Below, one piece after another: positions 7,508 through 16,152 of a stretch of 64,000 nucleotides of DNA (positions are counted from its first letter, which is position 1; each line of letters begins with the position of its first letter). The translations under genes and the position numbers were made by a program. Origin of the DNA: Streptomyces pluripotens (lineage in GTDB: Bacteria > Actinomycetota > Actinomycetes > Streptomycetales > Streptomycetaceae). The DNA is taken from positions 3,720,001 through 3,784,000 of the forward strand of contig NZ_CP021080.1 in NCBI RefSeq assembly GCF_000802245.2. Reading direction: 5' to 3'. Under the pieces are notes generated by a model that had not been told where the DNA came from, did no database searches, and worked only from the letters and a program-made list of their open reading frames with translations.

Positions 7508-8845
7508 CAGGGCGGTTTCAAAGTCCCGGTGATCACGTGAGTGCGCAGGTCGCGACGGTATGACGATGCGCGGTCGGCCCGGTCCGTACGCAACGAAGCT
7601 CCGGTTGATGCCGGTGACCGATCAAGTCGCCCGCACCGCCCGGAGCTTCGATGTGCCGTCAGTCTGCCACCGTCTGTCTGATCAAGTCGCCCACCCGTCA
7701 GCACCGGTTGATCGGACCGCTGGCCCTGCGGCTGCGGACCTTGGCCGACCCCCGGCATCGGCGCGGGAAGCGTCACTCGTTCGTGAGCGTGCTGCTGGTG
7801 GCCTGCTCGGCGGTGCTGACCGGAGCCCGTTCCTTCGCCGCGATCGGCCAGTGGGCAGCGAGCGCCCCGCAGGACACGCTCGCCCGGCTCGGCGCCCGCG
7901 CCACGACGGTCTTGAACGTGCGCATCGCGCCGAGTGCGGCGACCATCCGCCGCGTCCTGAACGCCGCCTGCCCCGGCGGGCTCGCCGACCTGCTCGGATC
8001 CGATCCGGCCGGGGCGGACACCCTCGCGGTGGACGGCAAGAGCGCCCGCGGCTCGCGCCACGGCGAGATCCCGGCCGCCCATCTGCTGGCCGCGATCACC
8101 GGCGCCGGCCTGACCGTCACCCAACTGCGGGTCCCCGGCAAGACGAACGAAATCACCTGCTTTGACGCCTTGCTGGCGCCCTACGACCTGACCGGCGTCA
8201 CGGTCTCCGCGGATGCCCTGCACTGCCAGCGCGATCACGCCCGGTTCCTCGTCGAGGAGAAGAAGGCGCACTACGCCTTCACCGTGAAGCGCAACCAGAA
8301 GAACCTGCACCGCCAACTCGCCACCCTGCCCTGGGAGAAGGCGAGTGCGAAGTTCTACGACCGCACCGATGCCCACGGACGCCTGGAGACCCGCGTCGTG
8401 CAGGCCCTGACCATCACCGACCTCGGCGTCGACTTCCCCCACGCGGTCCAGGTCGCGAAGATCGTCCGGCACCGCACTCAGCGCAAGACCGGCAAACGCA
8501 GCCGCGAGACGGTCTACGTCATCACGGACCTGGCCAGCCGCGAAGCCTCCCCCGAGCGCATCGCGAAGATCGTCCGTTCGCAGTGGATCATCGAGAACCG
8601 TCTCCACTTCGTCCGAGACACCGCCTTCGCCGAGGACGCCTCCACGGTCCGAACCGGACACGGCCCGGACAACATGGCCACCCTCCGCAGCTTCGCGATC
8701 AACACACTGCGAGCCTCCGGCCACGCGAACATCGCGGCCGGACTCCGCGAGATGTCCTACGACGGCTTCCGCCGACCACTGGACCTCCTCGGCCTTGCCT
8801 GACCAGCGCTCCCACGCAAGATCAAAAGACTTTGCAACAGCCCTG
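7508..8845 (+). mobile_element. ISAs1-family insertion sequence
   Basis: 1338-bp element bounded by inverted repeats: CAGGGCGGTTTCAAAGTC on the left and, read inward from the right, CAGGGCTGTTGCAAAGTC. The bases just outside the two ends do not match, so no target duplication is visible. A rearrangement after insertion is likely. Confidence 0.75.
7651..8802 (+). CDS. ISAs1-family DDE transposase
   Basis: 383-residue transposase, full length for the family. N-terminal DDE_Tnp_1-associated region (GPLALRLRTLADPRHRRGKRH), then the catalytic core: Asp in TLAVDGKSARGS, Asp in VSADALHCQRDHA, and Glu in WIIENRLHFVRDTAF. The frame is uninterrupted and the motifs are intact, so this copy may be active. 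The GTG at 7651 opens the frame. It catalyses cut-and-paste movement of the surrounding element. Confidence 0.9.
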   Translation: MCRQSATVCLIKSPTRQHRLIGPLALRLRTLADPRHRRGKRHSFVSVLLVACSAVLTGARSFAAIGQWAASAPQDTLARLGARATTVLNVRIAPSAATIRRVLNAACPGGLADLLGSDPAGADTLAVDGKSARGSRHGEIPAAHLLAAITGAGLTVTQLRVPGKTNEITCFDALLAPYDLTGVTVSADALHCQRDHARFLVEEKKAHYAFTVKRNQKNLHRQLATLPWEKASAKFYDRTDAHGRLETRVVQALTITDLGVDFPHAVQVAKIVRHRTQRKTGKRSRETVYVITDLASREASPERIAKIVRSQWIIENRLHFVRDTAFAEDASTVRTGHGPDNMATLRSFAINTLRASGHANIAAGLREMSYDGFRRPLDLLGLA

Positions 8846-8867
8846 AGGCTGTGGATCGCGCTCGGAA

Positions 8868-8980
8868 TCCGGGAAAGTACGGCGATACCGACGACTGGTA
8901 GGGCCCCGGAACGCCGCCCACCAGGGCGTGTATCAGGACCACATAGCGCGACGAAGCCCGGCTCCCGCTACGGGGAGCCG
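8868..8980 (+). pseudogene. possible toxin-domain remnant beside ISAs1
   Basis: Reading NPGKYGDTDDW and, after a two-base shift, GPRNAAHQGVYQDHIAR gives a segment like the start of restriction-endonuclease-fold toxin domains of polymorphic toxins, where A.YQ.HI often occurs. It is only about 35 residues, frameshifted, and followed at once by a hairpin. Treat it as a weak hint that another toxin cassette was lost here. Confidence 0.3.
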
Positions 8981-8983
8981 GGC
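8956..8983. terminator. hairpin between ISAs1 and the restriction gene
   Basis: Inverted repeat GCCCGGCTCCC ... GGGAGCCGGGC with a short loop. It lies downstream of the restriction endonuclease gene on the minus strand and of the ISAs1 transposase on the plus strand. Confidence 0.65.
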
Positions 8984-9110
8984 CTCCGTGCGTTCGTCAG
9001 TCGACGAGGTAGTGGGGACTCCTCCGCTCCCGCCCATTCCCCTTGCATGCCGACAAGACTGGCTCCAGCTCTACCGAGCCGGGGTCAGAACCCGAGATTT
9101 CATCAGACTT

Positions 9111-9860
9111 CTAGTGCGTCAATTCGTCGAACACATCGTCCGGCAGCGTCTTGATGTACGCGATGCGTGCACGTATGGCTGCCTCGAGATTGGCCAACGA
9201 CAAGCTCACCGACGGCTCGGTGAAGTGTTCGCTGCCTGACTCAGCGGTGAGTAGAGCGACAGCGTCGTAGTTGCCCTCCTTGACCATGCGTTCGAAGAAG
9301 ATCTTGTAGCGCCCTATGTACGACGCCCCCTCGAAGATCGGGTCCGCCGGGAACGGCATGTTCTTGGGCACCTTGACCGCGCTCAACGATCCCGGTGCGC
9401 GTTCCACGAGCATGATGAAACCGAACCAGGGCTTCAACTGGCCAAACAGGCCGCGCTCCACGGCCATCTGGGAGTCGGCCGCGAGCCCGAGGGCTTCCTC
9501 CGTCCGGTTGTTGAAGTTGTTGCCGAACGAGGGGCCTCGCTGGGACTTGAACTCCATCGCCGCGATCAGGGAGCCGCGGTAGAGCACCAGGAGGTCCCAG
9601 TTCTTCGCCGGGCGAAAGTACGCCGGGAGGTTGTTGTGACCGGTCGTTCGCACCTCAAGGGTGATATCCGGATCGTCGCGCCATAGTTTCGCCACGACTT
9701 CCTGCATCGCGTCCATCTGCTTGCCGCCGGTGACGGCTGCGCGGTTGCCGGTGTCCTTGACTCCGGTGGCCTGTCCCTGCTTCGCGGCCTGTAGGTCCAG
9801 GCCCTCCCAGTAGCCGAGAACAGCGGCGCGCCAGGTCTCGACAGGTGTCAGGTCGCTCAT
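9111..9860 (-). CDS. type II restriction endonuclease, XhoI/PaeR7I family
   Basis: 249 residues, the size of PaeR7I (about 246). Recognisable family blocks are WRAAVLGYWEGLDLQAAKQ at the N-terminus, GVKDTGNRAAVTGGKQMD, the PD-(D/E)XK core (KNWDLLVLYRG followed by LIAAMEFKSQRGPSFGNN, with E-x-K), and the region after it (NNRTEEALGLAADSQMA). The family cuts CTCGAG; that specificity is expected from family, not shown here. The ATG at 9860 is chosen over upstream in-frame starts because the conserved part begins there. It lies 25 bases behind the methyltransferase gene, so methylation would be established first. Confidence 0.88.
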   Translation of the reverse strand: MSDLTPVETWRAAVLGYWEGLDLQAAKQGQATGVKDTGNRAAVTGGKQMDAMQEVVAKLWRDDPDITLEVRTTGHNNLPAYFRPAKNWDLLVLYRGSLIAAMEFKSQRGPSFGNNFNNRTEEALGLAADSQMAVERGLFGQLKPWFGFIMLVERAPGSLSAVKVPKNMPFPADPIFEGASYIGRYKIFFERMVKEGNYDAVALLTAESGSEHFTEPSVSLSLANLEAAIRARIAYIKTLPDDVFDELTH

Positions 9861-9885
9861 GACCCCTCTTCTTCTATTCGGATCC

Positions 9886-11517
9886 TCAGATGCTGCCGGC
9901 AGGCAGCCCGTACGCTTCTTCGGCCGCACGCGTCGCAGCCGTCCTGTCGCCGGCGCGGAACGCGTCACGGAGCCTGGAGGCGATGTCGTCGGGGATCGCT
10001 TCGGGGCGCGGGACGGCGATCTTCCGCAGGTACTGCGCCTGGAATCGCAGAGTGCCGCCGCGCATCTTCACGCCGTAGGCACTCACGAAGGCTTCTGCGA
10101 TCCGGGACAGCAGCAACCCGCCAAGCACTTCCATGTCCCACGACGACGAGACGATGTAGTACAGGTTGTGGTGCGGGTAGTAGCCACCCGGCTCCAGCAC
10201 CGGTGTGATCTGGGCTTTCATGTCCTGAAGAAGTAGCTTCGGCTGTTCGGCGAGGCCCGGGTAGACCTTGTCGATCGTGCGGTGCCAGGTGTTCGGGTTC
10301 TTCCTCGCGACGAAGCGCTTCTTGACGTTCGGGTGCGATGCAAGCGCGTCCGCGAACTTCGGGTAGTCCACCAGGTCCACGAGCCTGCCTTCGTCGTCCC
10401 ACGGGTTCAGCAGCATCTTCGAAGGCGTCGTGAGGCGACCTGTGCGAATGTCGTCGGCCATGACGATGGGTGTCAGCCGATCTTGCTCGACGTCGATGCC
10501 AGCGTCTGGGCTGATGATGTAGGCCCTGTCGGCTCCGGTCGCGACCCCAATGCTGATCTTCGTCGTGCCGTCGGCTTCCAGCGTCGGGAAATTCTCCTGC
10601 AGGTGCTCCAGCAGCTTGATGGTGTGAGGGGATCCCGCGGGCCAGAAGTCATCGGTCTCGAACCAGCTGGGCAGGCGTGCGCCCTCCCATCCCTGGCCTG
10701 AAGCCTCCTCCGCCGTGCCTTGCACGAACGCCAGGGCCTCACTCGCGGAGGCCACTCCGAATGCGGCGGTAGTGTCGATGAACGTGGAGCTGCCCTGCTC
10801 GGAGTTGGCCAGCACCGTGATCGCCGGATAGGCCGAGACCTCTGCTTCAAATGCGTCCACGTCGTGCATCTGCCACACGGACTCGACCGCGTAGCGTGAG
10901 GTCACGAGACCCCGCAGGTGCTTCCCGTAGGCGTTCCGCATCCAACGGTCCGCGCAGATGAACCCAAGCTTCCCGCCGCTTGCGAGCATGGACAGCGATC
11001 GCTCGTAGAAGCCGACGTAGATGTCCGCCCGTCCACGCATCGTCCGCCATGTCTTGCGGTAGGCAGCCTCGGTCTCATCATCGAGGTCTTCGGTGCGGAT
11101 GTACGGCGGGTTGCCGATCACGAAATCGACATCCGTCGGTACCTCGTCGAGAAGGAAGTCGCCGTGGCGCAGCCAGCCTGCAGACAGGGCTCGGGCCTCT
11201 GTGGGACTTGCCCCAGCGGCTTGGAGCATGTCTGCCGATTTCTTCCGGCAGGTCGCGACATGCTCGTGCTGGAGATCGAGACCGTACAGACAGTCAGCCA
11301 GCGCCGGCAGCTCCGTGCCATGGACCCTTGCAGACTCGAGTAGTCGCTCCAGTACAGGGACGAAAAACGCTCCGGACCCGATGGACGGCTCAACGAGCTT
11401 CATCTGGGTGAGGTCCTTGGTTGCCGTATAGCCGATCAGATCAAGAATCGTCTCGACGACCCATCGACGGGTGAAGACCTCGCCGTACTCGACCTCGTCG
11501 GGGGCAGCTGCAGCCAT
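9886..11517 (-). CDS. DNA adenine N6-methyltransferase, PaeR7I/XhoI partner
   Basis: 543 residues, similar in length to M.PaeR7I. Motif I region is KLVEPSIGSGAFFVPVLERLL, and the catalytic motif IV is FVIGNPPYIRTEDLD. A C-terminal target recognition domain follows (TKISIGVATGADRAYII onward) with the TaqI-type ending that compares substrate strands. It methylates adenine in the site cut by the adjacent endonuclease and so protects the host. The order M then R on one strand, inside an att-bounded island, is typical of mobile type II systems that also stabilise the island. Confidence 0.9.
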   Translation of the reverse strand: MAAAAPDEVEYGEVFTRRWVVETILDLIGYTATKDLTQMKLVEPSIGSGAFFVPVLERLLESARVHGTELPALADCLYGLDLQHEHVATCRKKSADMLQAAGASPTEARALSAGWLRHGDFLLDEVPTDVDFVIGNPPYIRTEDLDDETEAAYRKTWRTMRGRADIYVGFYERSLSMLASGGKLGFICADRWMRNAYGKHLRGLVTSRYAVESVWQMHDVDAFEAEVSAYPAITVLANSEQGSSTFIDTTAAFGVASASEALAFVQGTAEEASGQGWEGARLPSWFETDDFWPAGSPHTIKLLEHLQENFPTLEADGTTKISIGVATGADRAYIISPDAGIDVEQDRLTPIVMADDIRTGRLTTPSKMLLNPWDDEGRLVDLVDYPKFADALASHPNVKKRFVARKNPNTWHRTIDKVYPGLAEQPKLLLQDMKAQITPVLEPGGYYPHHNLYYIVSSSWDMEVLGGLLLSRIAEAFVSAYGVKMRGGTLRFQAQYLRKIAVPRPEAIPDDIASRLRDAFRAGDRTAATRAAEEAYGLPAGSI

Positions 11518-11782
11518 GGATTCCTCTCGTCATGGCTCACTGCACGAGCCCTCACTTCAAGGCTATCGGTGGGCACGACCGCCAGAGGACTTCCCGCAAC
11601 TACTCGAATTCGTGGCTCCACGGCGGCTCGTCGAAGCTCTCTCCATGATCAGTGGAGTCCAGACTCCTGTGCGCCTCCGGCAACAGGCACGTGACCCAGC
11701 AGGGCAGTCGCTGGCTGATCAACCTCGGACTCACCCGCACCACGGGCGCGGTCGCGCAGGTTCATGACCGTCCGCTCGCGCC
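11518..11782. other. no gene seen
   Basis: About 265 bases between the methyltransferase start and the right arm repeat of element A. It must contain the restriction-modification promoter. No convincing coding frame or repeat was found. Confidence 0.4.
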
Positions 11783-11809
11783 AACTGAGACCAGAACTGA
11801 GACCACGGA
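11783..11809. repeat. element A right arm-type repeat
   Basis: Tandem AACTGAGACC words (AACTGAGACC AG AACTGAGACC) followed by ACGGA, the same block as at 1449-1475. It lies 57 bases inside att copy 2. Confidence 0.5.
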
Positions 11810-11812
11810 ACG

Positions 11813-11849
11813 ACGAAGGTCCCGACCGCAGTGCGGTCGGGACCTTCGT
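11813..11849. terminator. strong hairpin at right end of element A
   Basis: Perfect 17-bp stem starting ACGAAGGTCCCGACCGCA. It sits in the same place relative to att as the hairpins at 1245 and 25789 but has an unrelated sequence, so each element end has its own version. Confidence 0.7.
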
Positions 11850-11866
11850 TTCGGCTGGTCAGCCGT

Positions 11867-11921
11867 GGCGGAGGATACGAGATTCGAACTCGTGAGGGGT
11901 TGCCCCCAACACGCTTTCCAA
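11867..11921. repeat. attachment site copy 2 (3' part of tRNA-Ser)
   Basis: 55 bp identical to copies at 1301 and 25847. It is the junction between element A and element B. No 5' half of a tRNA is present. Confidence 0.9.
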
Positions 11922-12014
11922 CTGTTCGTGTGGCTGTCCGGCAGGGTCCGTAGGCGTTCTGACCTGCTTCTTAGCGCCCTGCTCACAGGTCGGCGTACCC
12001 CGCTGAACGGAGCT

Positions 12015-12039
12015 GAACGCAACCCAAACTGCAACCCTC
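12015..12039. repeat. element B left arm-type repeat
   Basis: GAACGCAACCCAAACTGCAA followed by CCCTC; 25-base block differing from 25761-25785 only at the left edge. Unlike the element A repeats. Confidence 0.5.
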
Positions 12040-12198
12040 CCGCTGCCCCTTGACCTCCCCAGTCATCGGCCTTCCAGCCGATCCGGCAGCGACGCGCCCG
12101 CTACGCTCCAGGAGCTGAGGCCGAGAATCGGCTTCTGCGTCGATTCCCCAGCTCAACGTCCGGAGGTCGTGGACAGGGATAGGCGCCGTCGGCCGAGA

Positions 12199-14472
12199 TC
12201 AACTCTGAGAATGGTGACGAAAGGAATCGCTTAGCGGGACTCCGGCGGTCAGTGTCCGCAGGACCTTCCGGGCCTCGGCGCGGAAGCGTTCGTCGTCGAG
12301 GATGATCCGGTCCTGGAGGCCGGCGCCCACGACGCGCCGGTCGCCGTCCGCAAGGCCGCGGATCAGGTCGAGCTGAGCGTCGGTGAAGGCTGTCGGGCCG
12401 AGCGCGACGCAGGCTGTCAGCACGGCCGAGGCGGAACGCGCGTACGAGCCCGGTCGGGCCGCTGCCAGGACACGGTCGGCCAGGGCGGTCCGGGCGAGCC
12501 CGGCGGGGGCGTCGGACTCGGGATAAACGCTGGTCAGGACGAGCACGAGGGCGGGGGAGAGTTCCGGATCGTCCGGCAGCGGCAGGAGGTCGGGGACGAG
12601 CGGCTCGGCTGCGGGACCGAGCAGGCAAGCGACTTCGGCGGCGCGCTTCACCGTCGCCTGGCCCCATGCGTGGGAGGCCCAGGCGAGGCCCTCCTGGATC
12701 ACTGGGAGCACCGCCTGCTCATCCCCGGTCAGCTCCCAGACCAGCGCTGCGGCCCCGAGTGCCGCCCTGATCGCCGGCACGGTCTCGCGCGACTGCGCCG
12801 GTTCCGCCAGCAGTGTGTGCAGCAGCGGCAGCAAGGGACGAGCGGCCTCCCTGAGCGAGGCGGCCGCGGTGACGGCGTGGTCCAAGCCGTTGCCTCGCTC
12901 GGCCAGCAGCTCGGAGAGTACCGAGATCAGGGGGGCGGCGTCGCCGGTCAGGGAGTGGAGTGCGCTTGCCGCTGACTGACGCGTGGCCGAAGGTCCCTGT
13001 CCGGCCTGGGCTCGCAGCGCCTCGTTCACATGGGCGTCGGCCTGGGGATCGGCCACGGTGGCCAGGGCGCGGCTGACCGGGAGCGGATGGCGCGGCAGCG
13101 CGGCGAGCAGCTCCGGCAGGGCGGCCCTGGCCGACCTGCCCCAGGCGGCCAGCAGCCCGCTCAGGTAAACCGGTTCGTTGGTCGCGGCCAGCCCGCCGTC
13201 GAAGACCGATCTGCGCTCGCGGGATGGTTCGGCGGCGAGCCGGACGCGTATCGCGTCGAGCAGCGGCGTCCGGTCCTCGCCGGGCGCGTGGGTATGACTC
13301 GGCGTCCCGGTCTCACCGGTCGCGAGGCGGTACGCGGCCGCCAGCGCGCGGGGCCGCTCGGGCAGGTGGCGGGCGAGCAGCCCGGTCGCCTCTGGGGCTC
13401 CTAGGTACACCAGCGCGGCGAGGGCCTCGTCGGCCGACTCGCCATTGTCCTGCGCGATGGCAAGCAGGGCCGGCACCGCCTCCGGGGCCGGCTGACCCCA
13501 GGTTCGCAGCAGCGGGATCACGTCGGCCGCGGTGGCCGGATCGTCGAGCAGCGGGAGCAACTCGGGGAACAGCCGGGCCGGGGCGGTTCGTGAGCGGCGG
13601 GCGAGGGACTCGGCGGCCCACCGCGCCTCGGTGATGGCGGCCTGTGCATGCTCGCTCCCCTGGAGCCGCAGCGCCACGGCCCGCCCGAGCGCGGAGCCGA
13701 CCACGTTGATGGCGGTGTCGGCCTCGCCGCGTGTGTGCAGTGCTTTGGTGAGCGCCTGCAGCGGCTCCCGCTCCCACAGGGCGCCGAATCCGTGCCGCTC
13801 CAACGGGACCAATGCCGTGACGCGCGCGGTCGCCTCCATGCCCCACGGCAGGCCGCAGTCGGCGGTGACCAGCAGCGCCGCAACCTGAACCGGCGCCGGC
13901 TCGTTTCCGGCGAGCACTGCGGAGCACAGCTTTTCGGCCGCATCGGGATCCAGGAGCGCACGGGCCGTCAGCACGTCCGCGCGCACCATCGGATCGCTCT
14001 CCGCCGACCAACGGGCCCGCAGCGCCGCACGCGCATCGGGGCCGGCCGCCGACCGGCACTGGGCCACCGTCCACGCCGTGGTCCGCCGCACCTCGCGATC
14101 GTTGTCCGCGAGCAGCGGCAGGAGCAGCCCCAGCTGTGCTGCAACGGCGCCGCGGGCCGCGCCGGGCACCGGCAGATCGTGCTCGTCGACGCTCCCGGCG
14201 ATCACACCGAGCATGCCCACCAAGGCGCTTCGGCGCACGCCTTCGGCAACGAGTCGCGCCAGGAAGGGCACCGCGGGCGCTGTCGCCGTGTAGACCGTGC
14301 CCTGGTGCACGATGCTGCCCCACAACTCCTGCTCCGCCTCCGCGGCAGTCTCCTCCACCGGGGACGCGAGATCCCGAAGCAGCGCGGGGACGTCCTCTGC
14401 GGAGCCATAGGCATGGCGCAACTGTGACCAGTCCACCTGGTCGATGCCGGCGAAGACGAGGGGGAGATCCAT
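12199..14472 (-). CDS. HEAT-repeat protein
   Basis: 757-residue, Ala/Leu-rich all-helical repeat protein from the ATG at 14472. The N-terminus FAGIDQVDWSQLRHAYGSAE and the following VPALLRDLASP are typical of a streptomycete HEAT/PBS-lyase-like family. Repeats continue through almost the whole length (for example LGLLLPLLADNDREVRRTTAWTVAQC). No catalytic motif or membrane segment is seen. Such proteins are protein-protein scaffolds, and large HEAT proteins of this sort are sometimes associated with peptide modification or immunity in actinomycetes. It is divergent from the zinc-ribbon gene, with 161 bases between them. Function unknown. Confidence 0.75.
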   Translation of the reverse strand: MDLPLVFAGIDQVDWSQLRHAYGSAEDVPALLRDLASPVEETAAEAEQELWGSIVHQGTVYTATAPAVPFLARLVAEGVRRSALVGMLGVIAGSVDEHDLPVPGAARGAVAAQLGLLLPLLADNDREVRRTTAWTVAQCRSAAGPDARAALRARWSAESDPMVRADVLTARALLDPDAAEKLCSAVLAGNEPAPVQVAALLVTADCGLPWGMEATARVTALVPLERHGFGALWEREPLQALTKALHTRGEADTAINVVGSALGRAVALRLQGSEHAQAAITEARWAAESLARRSRTAPARLFPELLPLLDDPATAADVIPLLRTWGQPAPEAVPALLAIAQDNGESADEALAALVYLGAPEATGLLARHLPERPRALAAAYRLATGETGTPSHTHAPGEDRTPLLDAIRVRLAAEPSRERRSVFDGGLAATNEPVYLSGLLAAWGRSARAALPELLAALPRHPLPVSRALATVADPQADAHVNEALRAQAGQGPSATRQSAASALHSLTGDAAPLISVLSELLAERGNGLDHAVTAAASLREAARPLLPLLHTLLAEPAQSRETVPAIRAALGAAALVWELTGDEQAVLPVIQEGLAWASHAWGQATVKRAAEVACLLGPAAEPLVPDLLPLPDDPELSPALVLVLTSVYPESDAPAGLARTALADRVLAAARPGSYARSASAVLTACVALGPTAFTDAQLDLIRGLADGDRRVVGAGLQDRIILDDERFRAEARKVLRTLTAGVPLSDSFRHHSQS

Positions 14473-14633
14473 GCCGCGGATCATGCCACCTGGAACCGAC
14501 AACGGTCGGCTGCGCCCACCTCGGCAGCACGACCGAGACCGGGCTCCGGGGCGGGACGCGTTCGCCCAGATCCGCCAGGCCAGAGGGCCGGAATTGGTGT
14601 GCGGGTGAGAGCGCAGCCGACCATACTCGGCGA

Positions 14634-15140
14634 GTGTCCACGATTTCGCGCCGCCCGTCGAGTCAGCGGTTCCGCGATCCCCGGCGGACCGCTTACGACT
14701 TCCTGTCTGAGATCAGCGTGGTCTGCCCGCGGTGCATGAGGAGTGCCTTTGTACGGCCCGTTTCCGATCCGGAACCCAGTCAGCGTCCGTTCTTCGCCCC
14801 GCGACGGCTCACCTGCCTCCACTGCGGCCTCACGAAGGCCCGCGCGCGTCGTGAGCTGATCTTCCCGCACGGCACCGCACGCGGCATGACCGACCCGTAC
14901 TTCGGGCTCCCACTGCTGTTGCAAACCGAGACCCGCCACGGCTGGCTCTGGGCCTACAACCCGCAGCACCTCACTCTCATCCACGACTACGTCGCCGCGT
15001 CCCTGCGCGAGCGCGCCCCCTGGTACGACACCGGGCAGAAGATGACGCTCATCGCCCGCCTGCCGACCTGGATCAAACACGCCAAGAACCGCGGCGAGAT
15101 GCTGCACGCCATCGCCCGCATCCGGGGTAGTTCGTTCTGA
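14634..15140 (+). CDS. zinc-ribbon protein of unknown function
   Basis: 168 residues from the GTG at 14634. A four-Cys zinc ribbon is formed by VVCPRCMRSAFV and LTCLHCGLTKARA. A C-terminal helical region (LRERAPWYDTGQKMTLIARL, PTWIKHAKNRGEML) follows, and GWLWAYNPQHL is a conserved-looking aromatic patch. TFIIB-type zinc-ribbon proteins of this size are common, uncharacterised streptomycete proteins. The start was chosen where the protein-like sequence begins; the open frame extends much further upstream only as a shadow of the HEAT gene. Confidence 0.65.
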   Translation: MSTISRRPSSQRFRDPRRTAYDFLSEISVVCPRCMRSAFVRPVSDPEPSQRPFFAPRRLTCLHCGLTKARARRELIFPHGTARGMTDPYFGLPLLLQTETRHGWLWAYNPQHLTLIHDYVAASLRERAPWYDTGQKMTLIARLPTWIKHAKNRGEMLHAIARIRGSSF

Positions 15141-15230
15141 GCGAGCAGAAAGGGCGCGGGAGCAAGCTGACGGACCTCATGCAAGATCACTGCTGACGCC
15201 GCTGGGCTTCACACCGGGGACCCGGAGCGC

Positions 15231-16037
15231 CTATCCCTTGGCAAGGACATGTGCGAGTGTCGCCGCCCGCTCCGCCATCCCCTGCTTCCACGGCGTCCCG
15301 TCCTCCTCGGCGATCTCCCGCCACAGTGCTGAGGTGGCCGCGCCGAACGCCGCGAGGGCTTCCGGTTCGGCGTCCCGCCATGACGGGAAGCGGCCCGCGA
15401 AGGCGACCGCCGCCTCCACCGGGTGGCCGGCGTCCATGAGCCGCAGTGCCAGGGCGCCCGGGTCGATCCATGCCGCGCCCCGTGTCGGCCATGCCCAGTC
15501 GACGAGCCGGGCCCGCTCGCCGACGATCAGGACGTTGTCCGGGGCGAAGTCGGTGTGCAGGAGGGTGTTGCCGCTGAAGTGATGCACCGTTCCCGGCGGG
15601 GCGTAGTCCGCCCACCGGTCGACAGCGTCCTTGATCTCGATGTCGGCCGGGGCCGTGACTGTTTGTAGTTCGGTGAGCGCGGCTTCCACGAGCGGTAGGT
15701 CGGGTGAGCCGGGCGCGTAGTCGGCGTGGCGACCGTCGACCACCTCGTAGCCGAGGAAGCTCCAGCCGTCGAGCTCCAGGTGCCAGTACAGGCGCGGGCA
15801 GGACGCTGGCAGGTGCGGGGCGACCGCCGCCTCGCGGCGCTGCGCGGCGACCTGGGGGTGGTCGGTCGGGATGCCCTTCACGAAGACGCTGCCGCTCTCG
15901 GTCTCCAGGACGGAGGCGATGCCGGAGTTCATGCCGCCCTGCACGGTCAGCGCCTGGTGCACGGCGCCGGTCTTGTCGGCGACGGCCTGGCGGATGCCGG
16001 TGGGGAGCTGCTCGAAGGGGATGCGGGACATGGACAC
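15231..16037 (-). CDS. APH-fold (aminoglycoside phosphotransferase-like) kinase
   Basis: 268-residue kinase-fold protein. The catalytic loop is HTDFAPDNVLI (Brenner motif H-x-D-x4-N), followed by the metal-binding segment ARLVDWAWPTRGAAWID. The N-lobe has SGSVFVKGIPTDHP with the likely ATP-anchoring Lys. The GTG at 16037 is favoured because GAGGA lies about 8 bases upstream; an ATG two codons later is the alternative. It lies 115 bases after the Cys-tailed peptide gene on the same strand, with a strong hairpin between them. APH-family enzymes phosphorylate small molecules, and some modify peptides. Possible roles are a tailoring enzyme for the peptide, self-resistance, or an unrelated passenger. 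Confidence 0.8.
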   Translation of the reverse strand: MSMSRIPFEQLPTGIRQAVADKTGAVHQALTVQGGMNSGIASVLETESGSVFVKGIPTDHPQVAAQRREAAVAPHLPASCPRLYWHLELDGWSFLGYEVVDGRHADYAPGSPDLPLVEAALTELQTVTAPADIEIKDAVDRWADYAPPGTVHHFSGNTLLHTDFAPDNVLIVGERARLVDWAWPTRGAAWIDPGALALRLMDAGHPVEAAVAFAGRFPSWRDAEPEALAAFGAATSALWREIAEEDGTPWKQGMAERAATLAHVLAKG

Positions 16038-16068
16038 GCGCGGTTCCTCAGGGGTGCTCGGGTATGGG

Positions 16069-16107
16069 GAGTGCCGCCCCGGCCAGGGTACGGCCGGGAC
16101 GGCACTC
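16069..16107 (-). terminator. hairpin between peptide gene and kinase gene
   Basis: Long imperfect stem GAGTGCCG/CCCCGGCC paired with GGCCGGGA/CGGCACTC, loop AGGGTAC. It could end most transcripts after the peptide gene, leaving the kinase at lower level, as is common after RiPP precursor genes. Confidence 0.6.
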
Positions 16108-16152
16108 AAGGGGTGGAACAGGGGGGCGGCACGGGCGCCACCCGTGGTTGAT

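Larger units (their letters stand above)
1301..11866. mobile_element. element A: toxin and restriction-modification island flanked by tRNA-Ser att copies
   Basis: About 10.6 kb between identical 55-bp att copies. Contents: ESX-like/toxin/immunity operon, remains of further toxins, an Imm35 gene, IS481 and ISAs1 copies, and an XhoI-like restriction-modification pair. No integrase or transfer gene is visible inside. Tandem repeats (AACTGAGACC type) lie inside each end at about 1449 and 11783. The layout fits a cis-mobilizable element that needs an integrase supplied in trans. Confidence 0.75.

Noticed and set aside
11867..11921. Partial tRNA-Ser hits here and at 1301
   Set aside because: Only the 3' 55 bases are present; no acceptor 5' strand, D arm or anticodon arm. 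They are att copies and not tRNA genes.
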